From positions 1,736,001-1,800,000 of the forward strand of contig JAEBUN010000003.1 in assembly GCA_023014365.1 (NCBI GenBank): a DNA stretch of 64,000 nt, in the 5' to 3' direction. The notes under the pieces were generated by a model that worked only from the letters and a program-made list of their open reading frames with translations, ran no database searches and was not told the origin of the DNA. Position 1 is the first letter of the stretch, and each line of letters opens with the position of its first letter. This stretch comes from Lepiota brunneoincarnata. Lineage: Eukaryota; Basidiomycota; Agaricomycetes; Agaricales; Agaricaceae. This document shows positions 12,175 through 24,469 of this stretch, piece by piece. The position numbers were made by a program, and so were the translations under genes.

Positions 12175-14243
12175 TTACTTCTTGTTCGTCTCTACTCCTC
12201 CACTTTCTCCTGCGCCTATAACGCTCCGCTTCGATTGTAGTTCATCTGTCGTCGAAATTGTTCGCGGTGGATCCGCCGATTCCACCATCTCCTCTGGTGG
12301 GCGAGGCCTAGGGCTTGTTTCGCCGTTTTCTCCGTTACTGCTCCAGACTACCCTGCCTCGTCCATCAGTCAGAAACGGAGGGTTGACCACTCTCCCACTC
12401 TCCCCTCTCTCATCAACATCCTCTGCAACTAGGGTCTCATAGTCCATCACTGGTATTTGCGGCTCGTCCGATATCACGTCTGGAACAATCTCCTCCATAA
12501 CTTCTTCTGGACCCTGCTCGGCTATCTCTCGCATCGCTCTCACTTCTTCTTCACCGTCTCCTTCACCTCCTTGACATTCAACAGTCGTCCCAAACCTGCT
12601 ACCCCCGGAACCCCGAAGATACCTCCCTAGCCGACTAACATCGTCATCAGAGTCACTTTCAGAGTCGGAGGAGTATGGTTCGCTCGATACACTCTGTAAA
12701 TCCGGCATGTCGCCGTGGGCATCGTAGCTCCTTAACCAATCTCCGTTAGGATGAAGGGAACCGGAATTGGCAGAGTCAGTAGAGGAAGGCACCATAGTAC
12801 CGCTTGGTGATGGGCCAGGGGCGCTCTGTCTATCTTCGAACGAGTAACTACCGATAATATGATCCATCTGAGATGCCATCATCTTTCTGTTCTCCCAGAA
12901 TAATAGGTTATTGACGCACGACAGCTTCTGTTGGGCTCTCAGTTTCGGTGTCGGTGCGTGCACTTCGCTGCGCAAGCAGTCGGACCATATCCAGAGTACG
13001 AGTTACTGAGTCATTGGAATCTGATACGGCGGATCCCAGGCTGTATATTGCCTCCCTCAGAAAGCGTCTGATATGGGCACCTTCACCCATGTTGTTTGTT
13101 CTGCTGTTGAAGTTGGAGTTGCTTGGCTCGTTTATGGCATTCATATCTGCCGTGATTTGCATGGAGAATATTCCTGAACCATCATGGTCATCCACAGAAA
13201 CTGGAGCATAATCAGCTGTGAAGTCCATGAGGTCATCCAAAAAGGAGTGCATAGATGGCCGCATAGCATTATAATATTGCTGGAGATGTTGAGTTGGAGG
13301 GGTGTGAATAGAAATAAGGGTACATACGCGCATGGAGATGTCCAGACCATTCTTGAAGACATGAGGCGATCCGTCAGCATTGGCATGTTGATAAAAGCAA
13401 TCCCTTCCAAAGGGACAAAGCGGCCGGGTTTTATCCCTTTGCAGCGAGCGTTGGAAGTACCTAGAAGAGAGTGAGATAAAATAAGGAAGCGCAATCCATC
13501 CAATACATACCGGCACGGAACCTTTGCCATGCTTCTTTTGTAAGCCTCAGTAGCCCGTTCTCTTTCGAGATGACCATGCTTCCAAAACCGGGAGGATGGG
13601 GTTATGAACTTGCTAGGGTTTCTGCACATCGGACACTTTTTGAGGTTCTCGTACTCGGTCTGGCCCTTCTGGTTACGCCATTGTCGGATGCACTGAGGTT
13701 GGTCGTAATTACATGACCAGTGTGGATGATAAATCTGCTTACCGTAGCGCAGAAGATGTGGTTGCAGCCGGCTGTGATATCACAAGTGTCAATAGGAGAA
13801 ACAGGGGTTAGGGAGGATGTGCGCACAAAGCAGACCATAGATAATGGGCTTCTCAAAGCATATGGAACAAGGCTCATCGTGAACATCTTCAGCGTGAGCG
13901 TGCCCTACACTCTCGGAGCTCTTCTGGGTCCCTTCGACAGTGTGCTTGAACCAGCACAAGTCACCGCGGCGGCAGAACCCTAAGGTGGAAAGGCAGGTCA
14001 AAGAGGGCAGTCCGTGGCTTATGCCATAACATTGGAAGACAGACCATTGGCATAATACCTGCAGCGCTTTGACTGGTCGTACGGAGTGAGGAGAGGCTGA
14101 GGGTCTTCAGGATCTTGTTGCTCTGGATCGCCGTGGAGAAATTTGCAGGATGAGCCGGCGAAGCAGCCCCGGGGAGTCGTGTAATAGCGGCAGATGCCTC
14201 GTGGTTTGGTTGTCCTTGGACGGATGTGTGTAGCGGAAGACAT
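12175..14243 (-). CDS. Makorin-type CCCH zinc finger / RING E3 ubiquitin ligase
   Basis: The order CCCH, CCCH, RING, CCCH is that of makorins. Exon 1 (14243-14045) gives finger 1, C-x8-C-x5-C-x3-H within GICRYYTTPRGCFAGSSCKFLH. A join from 14045 to 13979 completes finger 2 (CRYYANGFCRRGDLCWFKH). The RING follows with CSICFEKP, then CNHIFCATC and CIRQW over two further short introns, and CPMC near 13625. Finger 3 is CPFGRDCFYQH near 13395. After this come about 400 residues of acidic, Ser-rich sequence ending at 12175, with clusters such as DSESDSDDD; the exon join near 12900-12975 was not fixed. The family ubiquitinates RNA-associated proteins; the acidic tail is much longer than in animal makorins. 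It is divergent from ADA1, with 98 bp between the start codons. Confidence 0.88.
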
Positions 14244-14341
14244 TGTCGAATGGAAATGGGGCGAGCGGCGGTGAAGAGCATTTGGACACGTGATCTTCTC
14301 TCTTTCCTTGTATGTACAGTACTACTTACTCAACAGCCCTC

Positions 14342-15532
14342 ATGTCGCTCTCCTCAACGTCAACTATCAAACAACAAATCAGGAATGCACTTGGCTCTGC
14401 AAAAGCACCCACATATTTCTCCACACTCCAGTCTTTTGTCAAAGGCCAAACGTCCCGCACCGAGTTTGAGGACGTGATATGCGGTCTCCTCGACGCCCCC
14501 TCGCTCGTACAGCTTCACAACGCACTCATCATTTCCCTTTTTGATGCTACCGCCGTCCTCAAGCGCCCCTCGACTCCGCCGCCGCAGCCAACTCCAAAGG
14601 CTCCTCCTCGCAAGCGCCGTCGTGTTCTCCTACCATATCAGGGTCCTGGGACACCTGATGACGCTCGCACCTTCAAGTCGGCACGTATAAAACGATGGGG
14701 CCTCGCCATTGGGCACAAAGAACGAGAAAGGATTCGCGCCATGGGAGCCGTTCCGCCGCCGCAAGATCCATGCAGACCGAGAAAGGAATGCGACGAAATC
14801 GCTAGGGAGAAAGGAGTCATATTACTACAAGAACGTGGAGGTACTTGGCCAGACTTAATAGATCTCCAGAAACATCCCCACCAAACAATCATATACCAGA
14901 TCCCCCTGGAAGTCGGCTTGCAATTAACCTTCACTCCGTTACTCGGGCCCCAACCATCCAGCACATAGCAGACCGCATAAATCTTATATGTGCTCAGAAC
15001 AATCTTAGCGCTCCCTCGAGAACAGTACCCTCACTCATGAACCTTGCCTGCGAGGTACGTTCACCTATGTGGCGCGAACCTTATCTACTAACTTTGATAG
15101 GCGAAACTGAAGCAGCTCATTACTCGAGCACTCACATTGACCTCCACTTCGCACGCCATAACCTCAATAACACCTTCATCAACCTCCTCTGCACCTCACA
15201 ATTCACATACACACCATCACCACCCCCAACGTGCACCTGTCCTCACTTCAGCCTCCTTCCAAACTCTCTTCACGATTTCACCATCCGACCTTCCAAACAA
15301 GAGCGCCGCCGCTATGCGTTTGGCAACAGTCCCTCCTCCATCTGATGTTCGTTCGTCCATAACTCCGTTGTTATAAATTTTCAGACTCAACAGTAACATT
15401 CGGCTATAGGATGATGATACAGATGACCTAGTTGTGCTCAGGGACCGCGAGGTACGCGATCAGAGGTGGCAAATCATGGCTCTATTAGGGGAAAGAAGCA
15501 CCGTCCGGGAGAGCCTTCGCAGCGTTCGGTAG
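14342..15532 (+). CDS. HFI1: SAGA complex subunit Ada1/Hfi1
   Basis: The product is a structural subunit of the SAGA histone-acetyltransferase coactivator, in the nucleus, where its histone-fold part pairs with Taf12. The N-terminal block (IKQQIRNALG ... FVKGQTSRTEFEDVI ... QLHNALIISLFDA) matches the start of the Ada1 family: a short helix, a domain in which 'phenylalanine-glutamate-aspartate' precedes a phrase on few bases, and LHNALI. A basic PPRKRRRV stretch at about residue 88-95 looks like a nuclear signal. A later exon (near 14900-15055) gives the histone-fold-like part (IADRINLICAQNNL...SLMNLACE), joined after a 50-nt-class intron to AKLKQLITRALTLT. The last exon near 15410 encodes acidic DDDTDDLVVLRDRE and ends at TAG 15530-15532. 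The start at 14342 is chosen over an upstream in-frame ATG at 14312 because homologues begin near it. Internal joins between 14840 and 14900 and near 15350-15410 are approximate. Confidence 0.8.
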
Positions 15533-15656
15533 CATTCTCCACCCTTCTGGAGTTTGGAACTGGTTCAATGATGGCCATGGCAGCGAATGTGGGAGGGCTA
15601 GTGGAATGGTGGTCATCATGCTGGATAAAATTTAACAGAAATGTCCAGGTCTTGTA

Positions 15657-16764
15657 TCATTCAATAAACTTGCCCTTGTCATTCTCCCTGAGTTTTCCCT
15701 GCATCAAGAATTCAATCGCTTGTTGCAGCAGCTGCGTCCACGGAAAGTCTCGCCATTCATTTACGGTGCCGGGTATCGGTTCAACAAAGTATAGAAGGCG
15801 GGAGCCAGTGGTGGCGATAGATCCCACTGACCCAATGTCACTGACCACCTGGGGCGATTAATGGTATACGTTAGCCATGGTGGAAGTCAGCCGCAGACAT
15901 CCGGTTGGGAAGCTGTTGAGCAAGGATGAGGTGGGAGCGGCTATGAGAGGTGTGATTGTGATGTTAGAGAGAGAGGCAGGAGTAAATGTTCGACAACGGC
16001 ATCGAATCTCGTGGACCAACGCAATGGCCCCACCCACAAAATCTCGAGTGAGTTCGGCCGTTATCGATACCACCCGAGCACGGGTTCTTCAGTAGGAGAT
16101 GGACGATCTGGAGGGAGCATGTCAGCTAGCAGAAGACGGAGAGCCTTAGCCACATCAAGAAGTCCGTGGAACATCCGGACTATCTTGCCGTCGAGGATCC
16201 CGTCGTTGAGGTCGGAGGGGCAAGTAAGTATGGATTTTTTTTCCGGTTGCTAATGAGTCAAGAGGTACAGGGAAGGACAGACATTGCCGTGTGCGATACC
16301 GCAGGAAGTGGGAAGGAATCTCGGCAGCTGGGGAGCACCAGTGTATTTGATGGATAGATGAGTTACCTCAGGGCCAGGGCAAGAAGCCAGTGGGGAGCTG
16401 GATCGTCTTCAAGGCACGGATTGGCGCGAAGGGCTTTCCCAACTGCCAGGGGAAGATGTTCATTTCACGAGGACGTTCTCATCTGTTGTAAAATCCTCGT
16501 CGTCGCTTACCTTGACTCTGAGATCCGCCGGATTGATATTATCGCGGCACACCTTCAGGACAATCCCAACGAGAATATTTGTACTGAATGTAGGAAGGAG
16601 TTGGGAAGTTGGGAACGGGCGGAAGGTACTGGGACATCGAAGGGGTCACGGTGAAGCCAGGATTCAGGTGTGCATTCGGTGACGATATGGCTGTTCGTTT
16701 CAACAAGATCTGATCCTTGTATCCCAAACGTGGGGACTATGAGCTCGCTGCTGACTTGGGACAT
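15657..16764 (-). CDS. Unrecognised multi-exon protein
   Basis: Minus-strand exons can be seen but the full path was not closed. The start at 16764 gives MSQVSSELIVPTFGIQGSD and about 45 further residues to a likely 45-nt intron (GTACCT to TTCAG). Further open blocks are WLLALAL near 16400, a segment near 16150 with ADMLPPDRPSP and EEPVLGWYR, a segment near 16000 with RDFVGGAIALVHEI, and the final exon 15848-15657 (SDIGSVGSIATTGSRLLYFVEPIPG...), ending at a TGA. Block composition and splice-like ends favour a real gene of roughly 250-300 residues. No domain was recognised. It ends convergently with ADA1 at a gap of about 125 bp. Confidence 0.45.
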
Positions 16765-17231
16765 CTTGGGTATACTGGTAATCTCTGTTAACTCATGACA
16801 GCCTGAGCCCAGCCAACGCCCCTGCCCACCCCTGTCAAACCCCCTCCCCCTACAATCCCAAGATGCTTGTTCAAACTCGTGTCGTGGATTTCACTTAATC
16901 TTGAGCTCACGAGCATCACCAGCACCGAGACAAACTTCCAGTGTTACATTTACCTGCGATAGATAAACGAGGTCTCGTCCATCGCGCAAGATTGTTGTGG
17001 CACAGAACCATGAGAGATGCCGCTATCGTTAACGAGCCTGATGGTAGACATGGTGTTGTGCCAACTCAACGAGAGGCTGGGTCCAGGGAGAATATATGTG
17101 GATGACTTATACACTTATTGTGGAGGCTCGGACGTCGCACCCTCCACAAACTATTAGATACATATGTTCCTACAATGGACGTACTTTGTACAAGACCTTC
17201 TGACCAGTTGACCATACCAGGTTTCCTGGTA
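16765..17231. other. Intergenic, nothing seen
   Basis: No supported frame, repeat or RNA gene in either orientation. It carries the 5' flank of the unknown gene and the 3' flank of the F-box gene. Confidence 0.4.
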
Positions 17232-18720
17232 TCAGCCCCATTCCATCTTTCCATTGGAATCTACTAGCTCCAACTGAAACCCACTTTGAACTATTCTACA
17301 CAAAGCCCGTCTCACCTCGTGAGCCAAATCCACTTCGACATCTGTAAAGTGAAGCTTAAAACCAGAACCCGGTCCAATGAATCTCCCTCTGCAGATCTCC
17401 AAAATCCGGAAAGAAAAGCCTTGGGGAAACTCTATCATGGCTTCACCATACTCTTCAACGGAACCTAGGGTTAAAGACTTGAGTGAGGGAAGATGCTTAG
17501 TCCCCTCCCCATCCCAGCCAGGGCAGAGTACAGAGAAGATCATACACACGTCGTCCACCTCACACTCAGTCAAATGAAGCTCCTGGATGGAGACACATCC
17601 ACCTGAACACGTGCCTGGTTAAAGCAAGTGTCCATCCATCGAGTCCGCGAAGGCAAAGGACGTTGAGAGTACTGGGTAGGCTGTGGAATAGTACCATAAT
17701 AATGGGCTCAACGTCCCCGGCACTGTTAAAACCATTTTCCCAAGTAAGAGTGCGTAATGCCGGCAAGCGAACATGCTGGACTGTAGCCAGGCACCATGGA
17801 CTCTTATGGAACAACCATGAAAAGTCTTGTAGATGGTAGAGAGTAGTTGGTGGATTGTATGCCGGTACTTCCGTAACAGCATCTTTGGGAGATGACAAGC
17901 GGAACTCGATGAGGTTGGGACATTGGGCAAGCATATTGGCACAGGCATCAATGGGAATACGAGAGAGTTCAAGCTTGGTTAGTGATGACCAAGGTAACTT
18001 GATGTTCCAATTGGTAGTATAAGAACCTTGCAAGGCAACACAACGCAGCTGTGAAAGTGCAGCAAGGGAGTACTGGCATTGGGAGTAATAGGGTTCGCCC
18101 AATGAAATGTGTTCGAGTTGGGAAAATCTTATTGGGATGAAGTCCAACCAATTCATTGGCATCCTGAGCATTCGAAGGTTTTGGACCTTGCAAGAATACT
18201 CGGGCTTAAAGAGGACATGTTGGATTGGATGTATGACCGTGTTGGGGAGATAAGATGAAAAGATGATGTCGAGACTGAAGGGGAGACCTCCAACATTTTT
18301 CAAGTAGAGTTCAAGGATAGTAGCAACACCACGTGGATGTCGCTCGTTAACATGGGTGGACATACGAGTCCATAGTTGGGGAGTAGACCATGCGACCTGG
18401 CGCCAGTATGACGAGACATGACCAAGGGTCAGGACTGAGTGGGTATTGTCCAGGTCCTGATCCAGAAGGAGGCCAGTGTCGGCGGTAGGTGGCACTGGGC
18501 AAGCATGTTTGAAGATTAGGGATAATGTTTCCGGTGGAAGGACGCGGGTTGAAGACTGTAGATTGTTAAGTCTTCGTAGCAGCGTTATGCGTTTGTCCTG
18601 GAGCTGCTGTAGCAATGCGTCGACCCGAGATATCGCATTTCGAATGATGTTAGTCTCATCTTGCCTCTCGTGAACAGACAACATGTCAGTGAGGCCGACA
18701 TGCTGTGGAATCCTGCCCAA
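17232..18720 (-). CDS. F-box / leucine-rich repeat protein
   Basis: An F-box protein of the large Agaricomycete type, expected to bind Skp1 in an SCF ubiquitin ligase and to select a target through the C-terminal repeats. The N-terminus has a coiled-coil-like stretch (IIRNAISRVDALLQQLQDKRITLLRRLN) at about residues 24-51, directly followed by the F-box core RVLPPETLSLIFKHA. Irregular leucine-rich repeats fill the remainder (for example LRCVALQGSY, LTKLELSRIP, LPALRTLTWENG, LHLTECEVDD, LPSLKSLTLGSVE). The first exon runs 18720-17673. A 58-nt intron 17672-17615 (GTACTC to CCAG, with a branch-like TTTAAC) then restores the frame into 17614-17232; without it the gene would look frameshifted. The target is unknown. 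Confidence 0.85.
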
Positions 18721-19013
18721 ATGAACAAGGTCACATGATCTTTCAATCTAGCACACCCGGATCAAACTGAACGTCGTCAGGTCTGGTGGCTCACTCCTGG
18801 GATCTGGGGGCCGCGATAATCCAACTCCAGCCAGGAGGGATTTGGCAGGTAGATAAGGTCCTGCCGCGAGTATGAAACAAAACACGAGCGGAAAGAAGAG
18901 CTAGGCATATGGCAATCGGTCCATAGAAATTCACTGCTACTTGGTATATCGTCAGAAATCGAGCAGGCACTAAGAAAGGGAACAGAAATCTAGTCCGTTC
19001 GACGGTAGGATCT
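18721..19013. other. Intergenic between F-box gene and RhoGAP gene
   Basis: No coding frame is supported. It is the 5' flank of the F-box gene and the 3' flank of the RhoGAP gene. Confidence 0.35.
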
Positions 19014-22000
19014 CTACTTTTTATCCAGAACATCATCTTCTGCGTCGCTCGCCATCGTCCTCCTCGAGAACGCTGCGCTCCGTCCGACAACGCTTGAAGG
19101 CCTCCTCACAGGACTTCCGGAGAGCCTATTGACCTTGGGGGAACCGGGTTGGGGAGACGAAGGTCCCGAGATACTACTCCTATTGATAGAGGAAACTAAA
19201 CTCTGGACATTTCCTCCCGGCCCTCTTGGCCCTCGGGCCAACCTAGGACCTCGGATGGCGTTTCCAGCGTTCTGCCCAGATCCGGACCGTGTGATTGTCG
19301 TTTTTCCAGCGCCCAAAACTACATCCTCATTGGGGGGCGATGGACTACGGGAAGCGAGTTTACTCGGTCCCTGGACTGATGTGACCACCGTAATTAGCGC
19401 TCAGACGTTTATGAGGGGTCGGAGGAACAACGGTAGTAGCAGGGGGAGGCGGTGGTGGAATGGCGGGTGAGGCGCTCGGTAATGGTCGCGATTGGGTCTT
19501 CAGCTCATCTTCTTCCCCTGATAGAGGGTCAGCAAACTGAGGTCTTGGAGGAAGGTCATCTACTTCGGGCGGAGGCTCTTTAAAAGTTGGGCGAGGGAGA
19601 TCACCGTGCTCGGGAGGAGGCTCCTTGAAATGTGGTCGAGGCGGCAGATCAGAAATTGGACTATGTTGGAGGACTGGAGGCGGAGGGGGTGTAGTAGGTC
19701 TCAGTGGAGCTAGAGGTGCAGGAGTCTTGGGTCTCTCGAGCGGAAGCGGCGGCGGCGATGGTACTTTCAACTTCTCTGTTACCTCGGGAGGAGTAGGTTG
19801 AGCAGTGCGCTGCAGACCATGAGGTGGAGGGAGAGGGGGAAGTGGAGGTGACTTGATGGTCTTGGATAGAGAGGGGTTCTGCGCAGCCTGTTGGGCAGCG
19901 AGCAACTGCTTCATATCTGCCCCCACGGAGATACGACTTCTACTGAGACGCATGTCGATAGGCGCAGTACGCTTGCGAATAGGTACCTTACGCTCCGACT
20001 CGCGTTTCTTCTTAGAGATAGTCGGAGGCAGAAGCGTATTGTAGTTCTTGAGGAGGTCGATGAACAACACTATAATGGAAAGAGACAATTAGACCATTTC
20101 TTTCAGGGAAACGGGTGACCAACGGGTAGGGTGCCTGTCTTGTATCGACAGCTCAGTTTCATGCTTGGGTCGCATGATAGCTATCGAAAATTTAGGATAC
20201 CATCAGTTGGGAAAAGGAATTCAACTGACCTCGGCCGATCGAAAGAGCAAGCTTCGTAATATATACCTCATCAGGCTCGTCACCCTTTGTACTCTCAATC
20301 AACCTTGAGAACAACAGTCAGCCAACCACATCTTAGACCGACATGATCCACTAACGCTTTCAAATGCTTGATGACAGCATCTAGGGCATACAGGTGCACT
20401 CTAGGCAACCTTTGCAATGCCGTAGCAACATTTTGCAATCTTTGTTCTTCGGTGAGCGCACCCTCGGTGATTGTGGCAGACCCTCCAACAGTAGGATATA
20501 GTCTTCTGAAGTCATCCCAGCCTTCGTAAAGCGCCAAAGGAGGATCGAGCTCCAGCAACCAGAGTTTGACTGTACTTGCAAGAACAGGTGCATCATACTT
20601 GGCGAAAAGCTCGGGAGATGTGGGTTGGTCAGGGGGGATGGCATTGAGAGACTCGCGAAGATGATGGACGGGAGGGAGAGGAACCTCATAGATCCATGTT
20701 TTGCGTTTTTCTGTAATACAGAAGGGGGATCAACAAACACGCACGAGGGATAGAATGACGTACCATCATTGTCCGGGAGTTTACCATAAGCACCGTTGAG
20801 TCCATTTAACAAAGCGGTAACGACTGGAGGAATAGTTTCTTTCTTCTCTTCTCCCGAGGTCAGGGCAAACCATCCACCTTCAGCCCATTTTCTCAGGTCA
20901 ATACCAAAGACCACATCCGACTCGTCATGGGCGACCGACTCGTATACTTGAGGATTGGGCCGGAAGGGGCCTGTGCGGTAGCGCTCGATTAAAGCAGTGA
21001 GATCAGATTCGGGTTGATATGCAGCAATGAGAGTGGCCTGGCGTTCGATCGAAGGGTCTACTGTCTTAGGGAGGTTGGCAAGTGTGCCTTGGTATTGCAG
21101 CAGAACTGTAAAGAGCCTTAGAGGATTTAACTTAGGTCATATCCAAAAGACGACACACCGGTCTTGACAGCCCTCAGTCTCTCAGATTCCCATCGCTGCA
21201 ACAGTTTCAGGGTCTCCTCAATTCTTTCCTCAAGCACAAGTCGTTGCCTGTCAAGTTTACGAACAGCAATGCGGTAGGTTTTGTCAGCCTCTTCGGCTTC
21301 ATGGCGAGCGCGAACGTAGGCTGGTTCTCCCGTTCCACTGGGATTGAGCGCCTTGCTAACGAGGTTAACAAATGCGCCAGTACGTTTGACAATCTCAGGC
21401 TGGGCCACCATCGCCTCATTCCCGCTATCGAGATTGAAAGCCTTAGCAAGAGAACGATAAGAAGATTGCGTGAGGCGCTGAGAGGAACAGCACGAACCCT
21501 TGGCCTAAACTGGTAGAAGGCATCTTCAGAGTTTTCAAATTGGTTACCGAGTTCACCGAGTCGACGAAGAAGATTTTCGCGCTCGGTCAAATCCTTGGCG
21601 GCCTGCTCGGCCTGATCCAAACTACCACCAAAGCCATCGACGTTGTCTTTGAGCCAAGTGACGAACTCTTCTCCATTGAAAGCGTCCTGATATTCACCCA
21701 AGAGAGGGTATCTGACGGGTCTCAAATGAAGTTCTGCAGCGGCACGGTTAAGGAGCTGAGAAACAGCGGCCTGCGGAAGAGAAAGATTGGCAAGAAGGAT
21801 TGGGGAGAGAGGCATCGGAGGCATTGGAGAAGACGAGCGGTCAAGGTCGAGCTTGGGAGGAGCGAGAGGAGACATGGGGGGTGGTGAGGCGACTTCAGGG
21901 ATGGGGTCGTCGACCTGCTCTTTACCCTTACCCTTATCGGTCCTTTGGGGGAGCATGCCATTGTCAGTAAGTGGGGAGGCGCTGGGATCTTCTACGGAAG

Positions 22001-22919
22001 CAGCGGCAGCGAGTGCATCAACACCTTTCTTTTGCAGTTCCTTAAAGCGGGCGGCAATACGTTCTGAGACGGTGGCAGATCGCTGGGGAGTGGTGCGGCC
22101 ATCAGCTGGTCTGAGGTGGGGGGAACTAGTGTACTTGTCCTGGGCAGTGTTGGACGGTGCAAACTTGGCGCTTGGGAAGCAGGGTCAGCGGTGAGTGGGG
22201 ACAAGGGATGCGGACCTACTCATCATCAGCCTCGTCAGCGCGTCTTGTCTTGGCGAGATACTGGTGTTTCAGCTTCGCGACGTCACCCTGGGTTTGTTCA
22301 TATGCTCGAAGCCAGTTGTCCACGACCGTTGCTTTATTTGATCGAAGCCGATCCTATGCGGGTCTGTGAATGGGGGGAGAATAGGGATAGAACGGGGAAC
22401 CAAAACCTTGTAACCTTCGGCCCATTCCTCGAAGGGGTCTGCAACAAGAGTGGCGAGCTCGTTGGCGACGGTGCGATGGGCCTGGCCTTGAGCGACGGAT
22501 TCGGCTTGTAGGCCACGGAAGGTCAAGAGGAGTGATGCGCCATCGTCGGCGCTAAACCCTGTGCCTGGACGGTAATTGAAGAGAGTTGGACTGTTGTGAT
22601 TGACCGGAATGCGCACCTTGGGCTGCGGGAGCAGGAGTGTGGATGAGGCTGTTTGCGAGATGTGCCTCGGCAGCACTCCGAGTCTGGGTTCATGAGAGTT
22701 GGGATGGCAATAGGACGGGAATTAACATACACGAATGAAGGTGATTATTTCCTCATTTTCGGCTACGCCCTGGAGGAATGGATCAGAAAGGTAAGGGACG
22801 ATGAGGTTGAGAAATACAGGTACCTGTTCGAGCCTTTGATAGAGGACTTGGAGGCCCCTGCGGTAGTCCTGGGACCAGAAAGAGTTTGTGAAAGACAATG
22901 GCAGAGAGAGGACTGCCAT
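19014..22919 (-). CDS. F-BAR / DEP / RhoGAP protein (Rgd2-like)
   Basis: A Rho-family GTPase-activating protein that binds curved plasma membrane, of the Rgd2 type in yeast. Exon 1 is 22919-22824, exactly 32 codons (MAVLSLPLSFTNSFWSQDYRRG), the typical FCH start, ending at donor CAG|GTACCT. The FCH/F-BAR part continues through 22676-22270. A DEP domain lies near 21760-21590 (LHLRPVRYPLLGEYQDAF, then GEEFVTWLKDNVDGF), and second-half F-BAR helices with long charged stretches at 21411-21130. The RhoGAP domain near 20940-20300 begins VFGIDLRKW and shows the helices IPPVVTALLNGL and LPRVHLYALDAVIKHLK. The last about 330 residues are a Pro-rich, SH3-ligand-like tail (PPLPPLPPP, PPRPHFKEPPPE) ending at 19014. 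DEP lies inside the F-BAR, as in Rgd2. It is divergent from mL44, 88 bp between starts. Confidence 0.85.
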
Positions 22920-23007
22920 GATGGTAGTAGTAGTAGGAGGCAAGTGTGTTGTTTGCGTTGCTGGTGGTGTGTTGAGCACGTGCTTTCTTCCTTTTTCTTT
23001 CCTCTCC

Positions 23008-24216
23008 ATGCTTGCAAAACGCTTTGTCGCGTCTGCTGCGCGTCTGCCCTCGGTCGCTGTCTCCCATCTCCCCCAGTTTCCTCCCAAAGACGCCCTTTTT
23101 CAAAATGCAGACGTTCCAAAGCCTGCTTTCGACCCTCACTCATGGGCAGCAGCCCAACCTCCTCCCCTCTTCCTCCCTCGTTGCCTTTGTACACAGGCTT
23201 GGTCTTGCTTCTGTCCTCTCCTCTCCAGAGCTTATCCAGCAGGCTTGCACACATCCTTCCTTCCTCTCCCTTCACCGTCAGCTCTACCCCGATAACCCAC
23301 GACCAGCAACTAATGCCCAGCTCGCTCCCCTAGGCAATGCTCTCATGGGCATGTTTGCCTCTGAGTTTGTCCACGCAGCATATCCTTACCTGCCTACCAG
23401 AGTGTGGAAAGCTGCTGTCACCGCATACGTCGGCCCCACCACCTCCGCCAGCGTTGCTCAGGAAATGGGTGCAACTCCCCTCGTCCGGTGGCATCGAATA
23501 GTATGTTTCTGCACTCTCCTCACACTGCCTACTCCAACTCTCTTTCTTTTTTCTGGTTATAGCCACGATCAGGAACACAACCTCCTGTTATGCATTCCGA
23601 TGCTCTCGCATCGATTCCTCGCTCAATAACTGCCCTCATCTACCAACACCGTTCTCTCCCCTCTGCACGCCAATTCGTCCATTCCTACTTCCTTAACCGC
23701 CAAATAAACCTCCAATCCATGATCAAGTTCGTGGATCCCAAAAGGGCTATCCTCGAAATGGTCCAAAAGTTCGGACGCGAAAAGCCTGTCTCGAGGTGCG
23801 TGCTCCCTCTACTTGCCTCCAATCAAACTCAAATCCTTCGAGACTGTTGAAAGAGACCGGTCGCTTCTCCAACTCTCCCGTCTATGTCGTCGGAATTTTT
23901 TCTGGTGCCGACAAGCTTGGAGAGGGACATGGTAGCTCTCTCAAGATGGCCGAGTTCCGTGTATGTGCCCACGTCCATTCCTCCCCTTCGAGCCCTCAAA
24001 CTCATCTTACAGGCTGCCGAGGATGCCCTTCACCGCGTATATCTCACACGCACACCTGACCACCTCATCCAACTACCCTCTTCAACATTCCCTCTGGGGC
24101 TCGGAGATGTGTTCCGGCCCGGACAAGAAGGCAAATATGATGCTCCAGAAGTCACGATGGCAGAGGTTTCCTATGCCAGTTCTGGCAGGAGCAACTTGCC
24201 TTCCTATCCATCGTAG
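23008..24216 (+). CDS. MRPL3: Mitochondrial large-subunit ribosomal protein mL44 (RNase III-like)
   Basis: A structural protein of the mitochondrial large ribosomal subunit with an inactive RNase III fold. Exon 1 gives LAPLGNALMGMFASEF, the RNase III-like helix, then YLPTRVWKAAVTAYVG. A join at 23502 (ATA|GTATGT ... TATAG|CCACG) leads to ALIYQHRSLPSARQFVHSYFL and FVDPKRAILEMVQKFGREKP, then two more short introns and the double-stranded-RNA-like end AEFRAAEDALHRVYL. The 5' end is in conflict. ATG 23008 (MLAKRFVASAARLPS, then KPAFDPHSWAAAQPPP) looks like a mitochondrial presequence plus family sequence, but lies one frame away from the body (SSSLVAFVHRLGL, from ATG 23012 or 23105). No canonical intron joins the two frames, so either a small indel lies in the C/T-rich 23155-23185 stretch or the alternative start is used. 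Confidence 0.85.
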
Positions 24217-24469
24217 TTGTTTGTGGGTATGTCCTGGGTATTTGGAAACTGATATCCTTTAATCGCGAATAAACTCATTTTTGGATGGAGGAGCATTATA
24301 GGATGAGTTATGTTCACAGTATATTTCCACTCGATGCTAGGAATCAAAACAAAAAACAAAAAAAGCATAACCTGCTTAAATGCAATCCTGCAATACCTAA
24401 GCGAGTTTCTTATAGCATTCACTACAAACAATGGACCCTACTCACAAACCATAACCTATAACCTATATA

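Noticed and set aside
17232..18720. Apparent frameshift in the F-box gene near 17600
   Set aside because: A 58-nt consensus intron (17672-17615) with in-frame exons on both sides explains the frame change.
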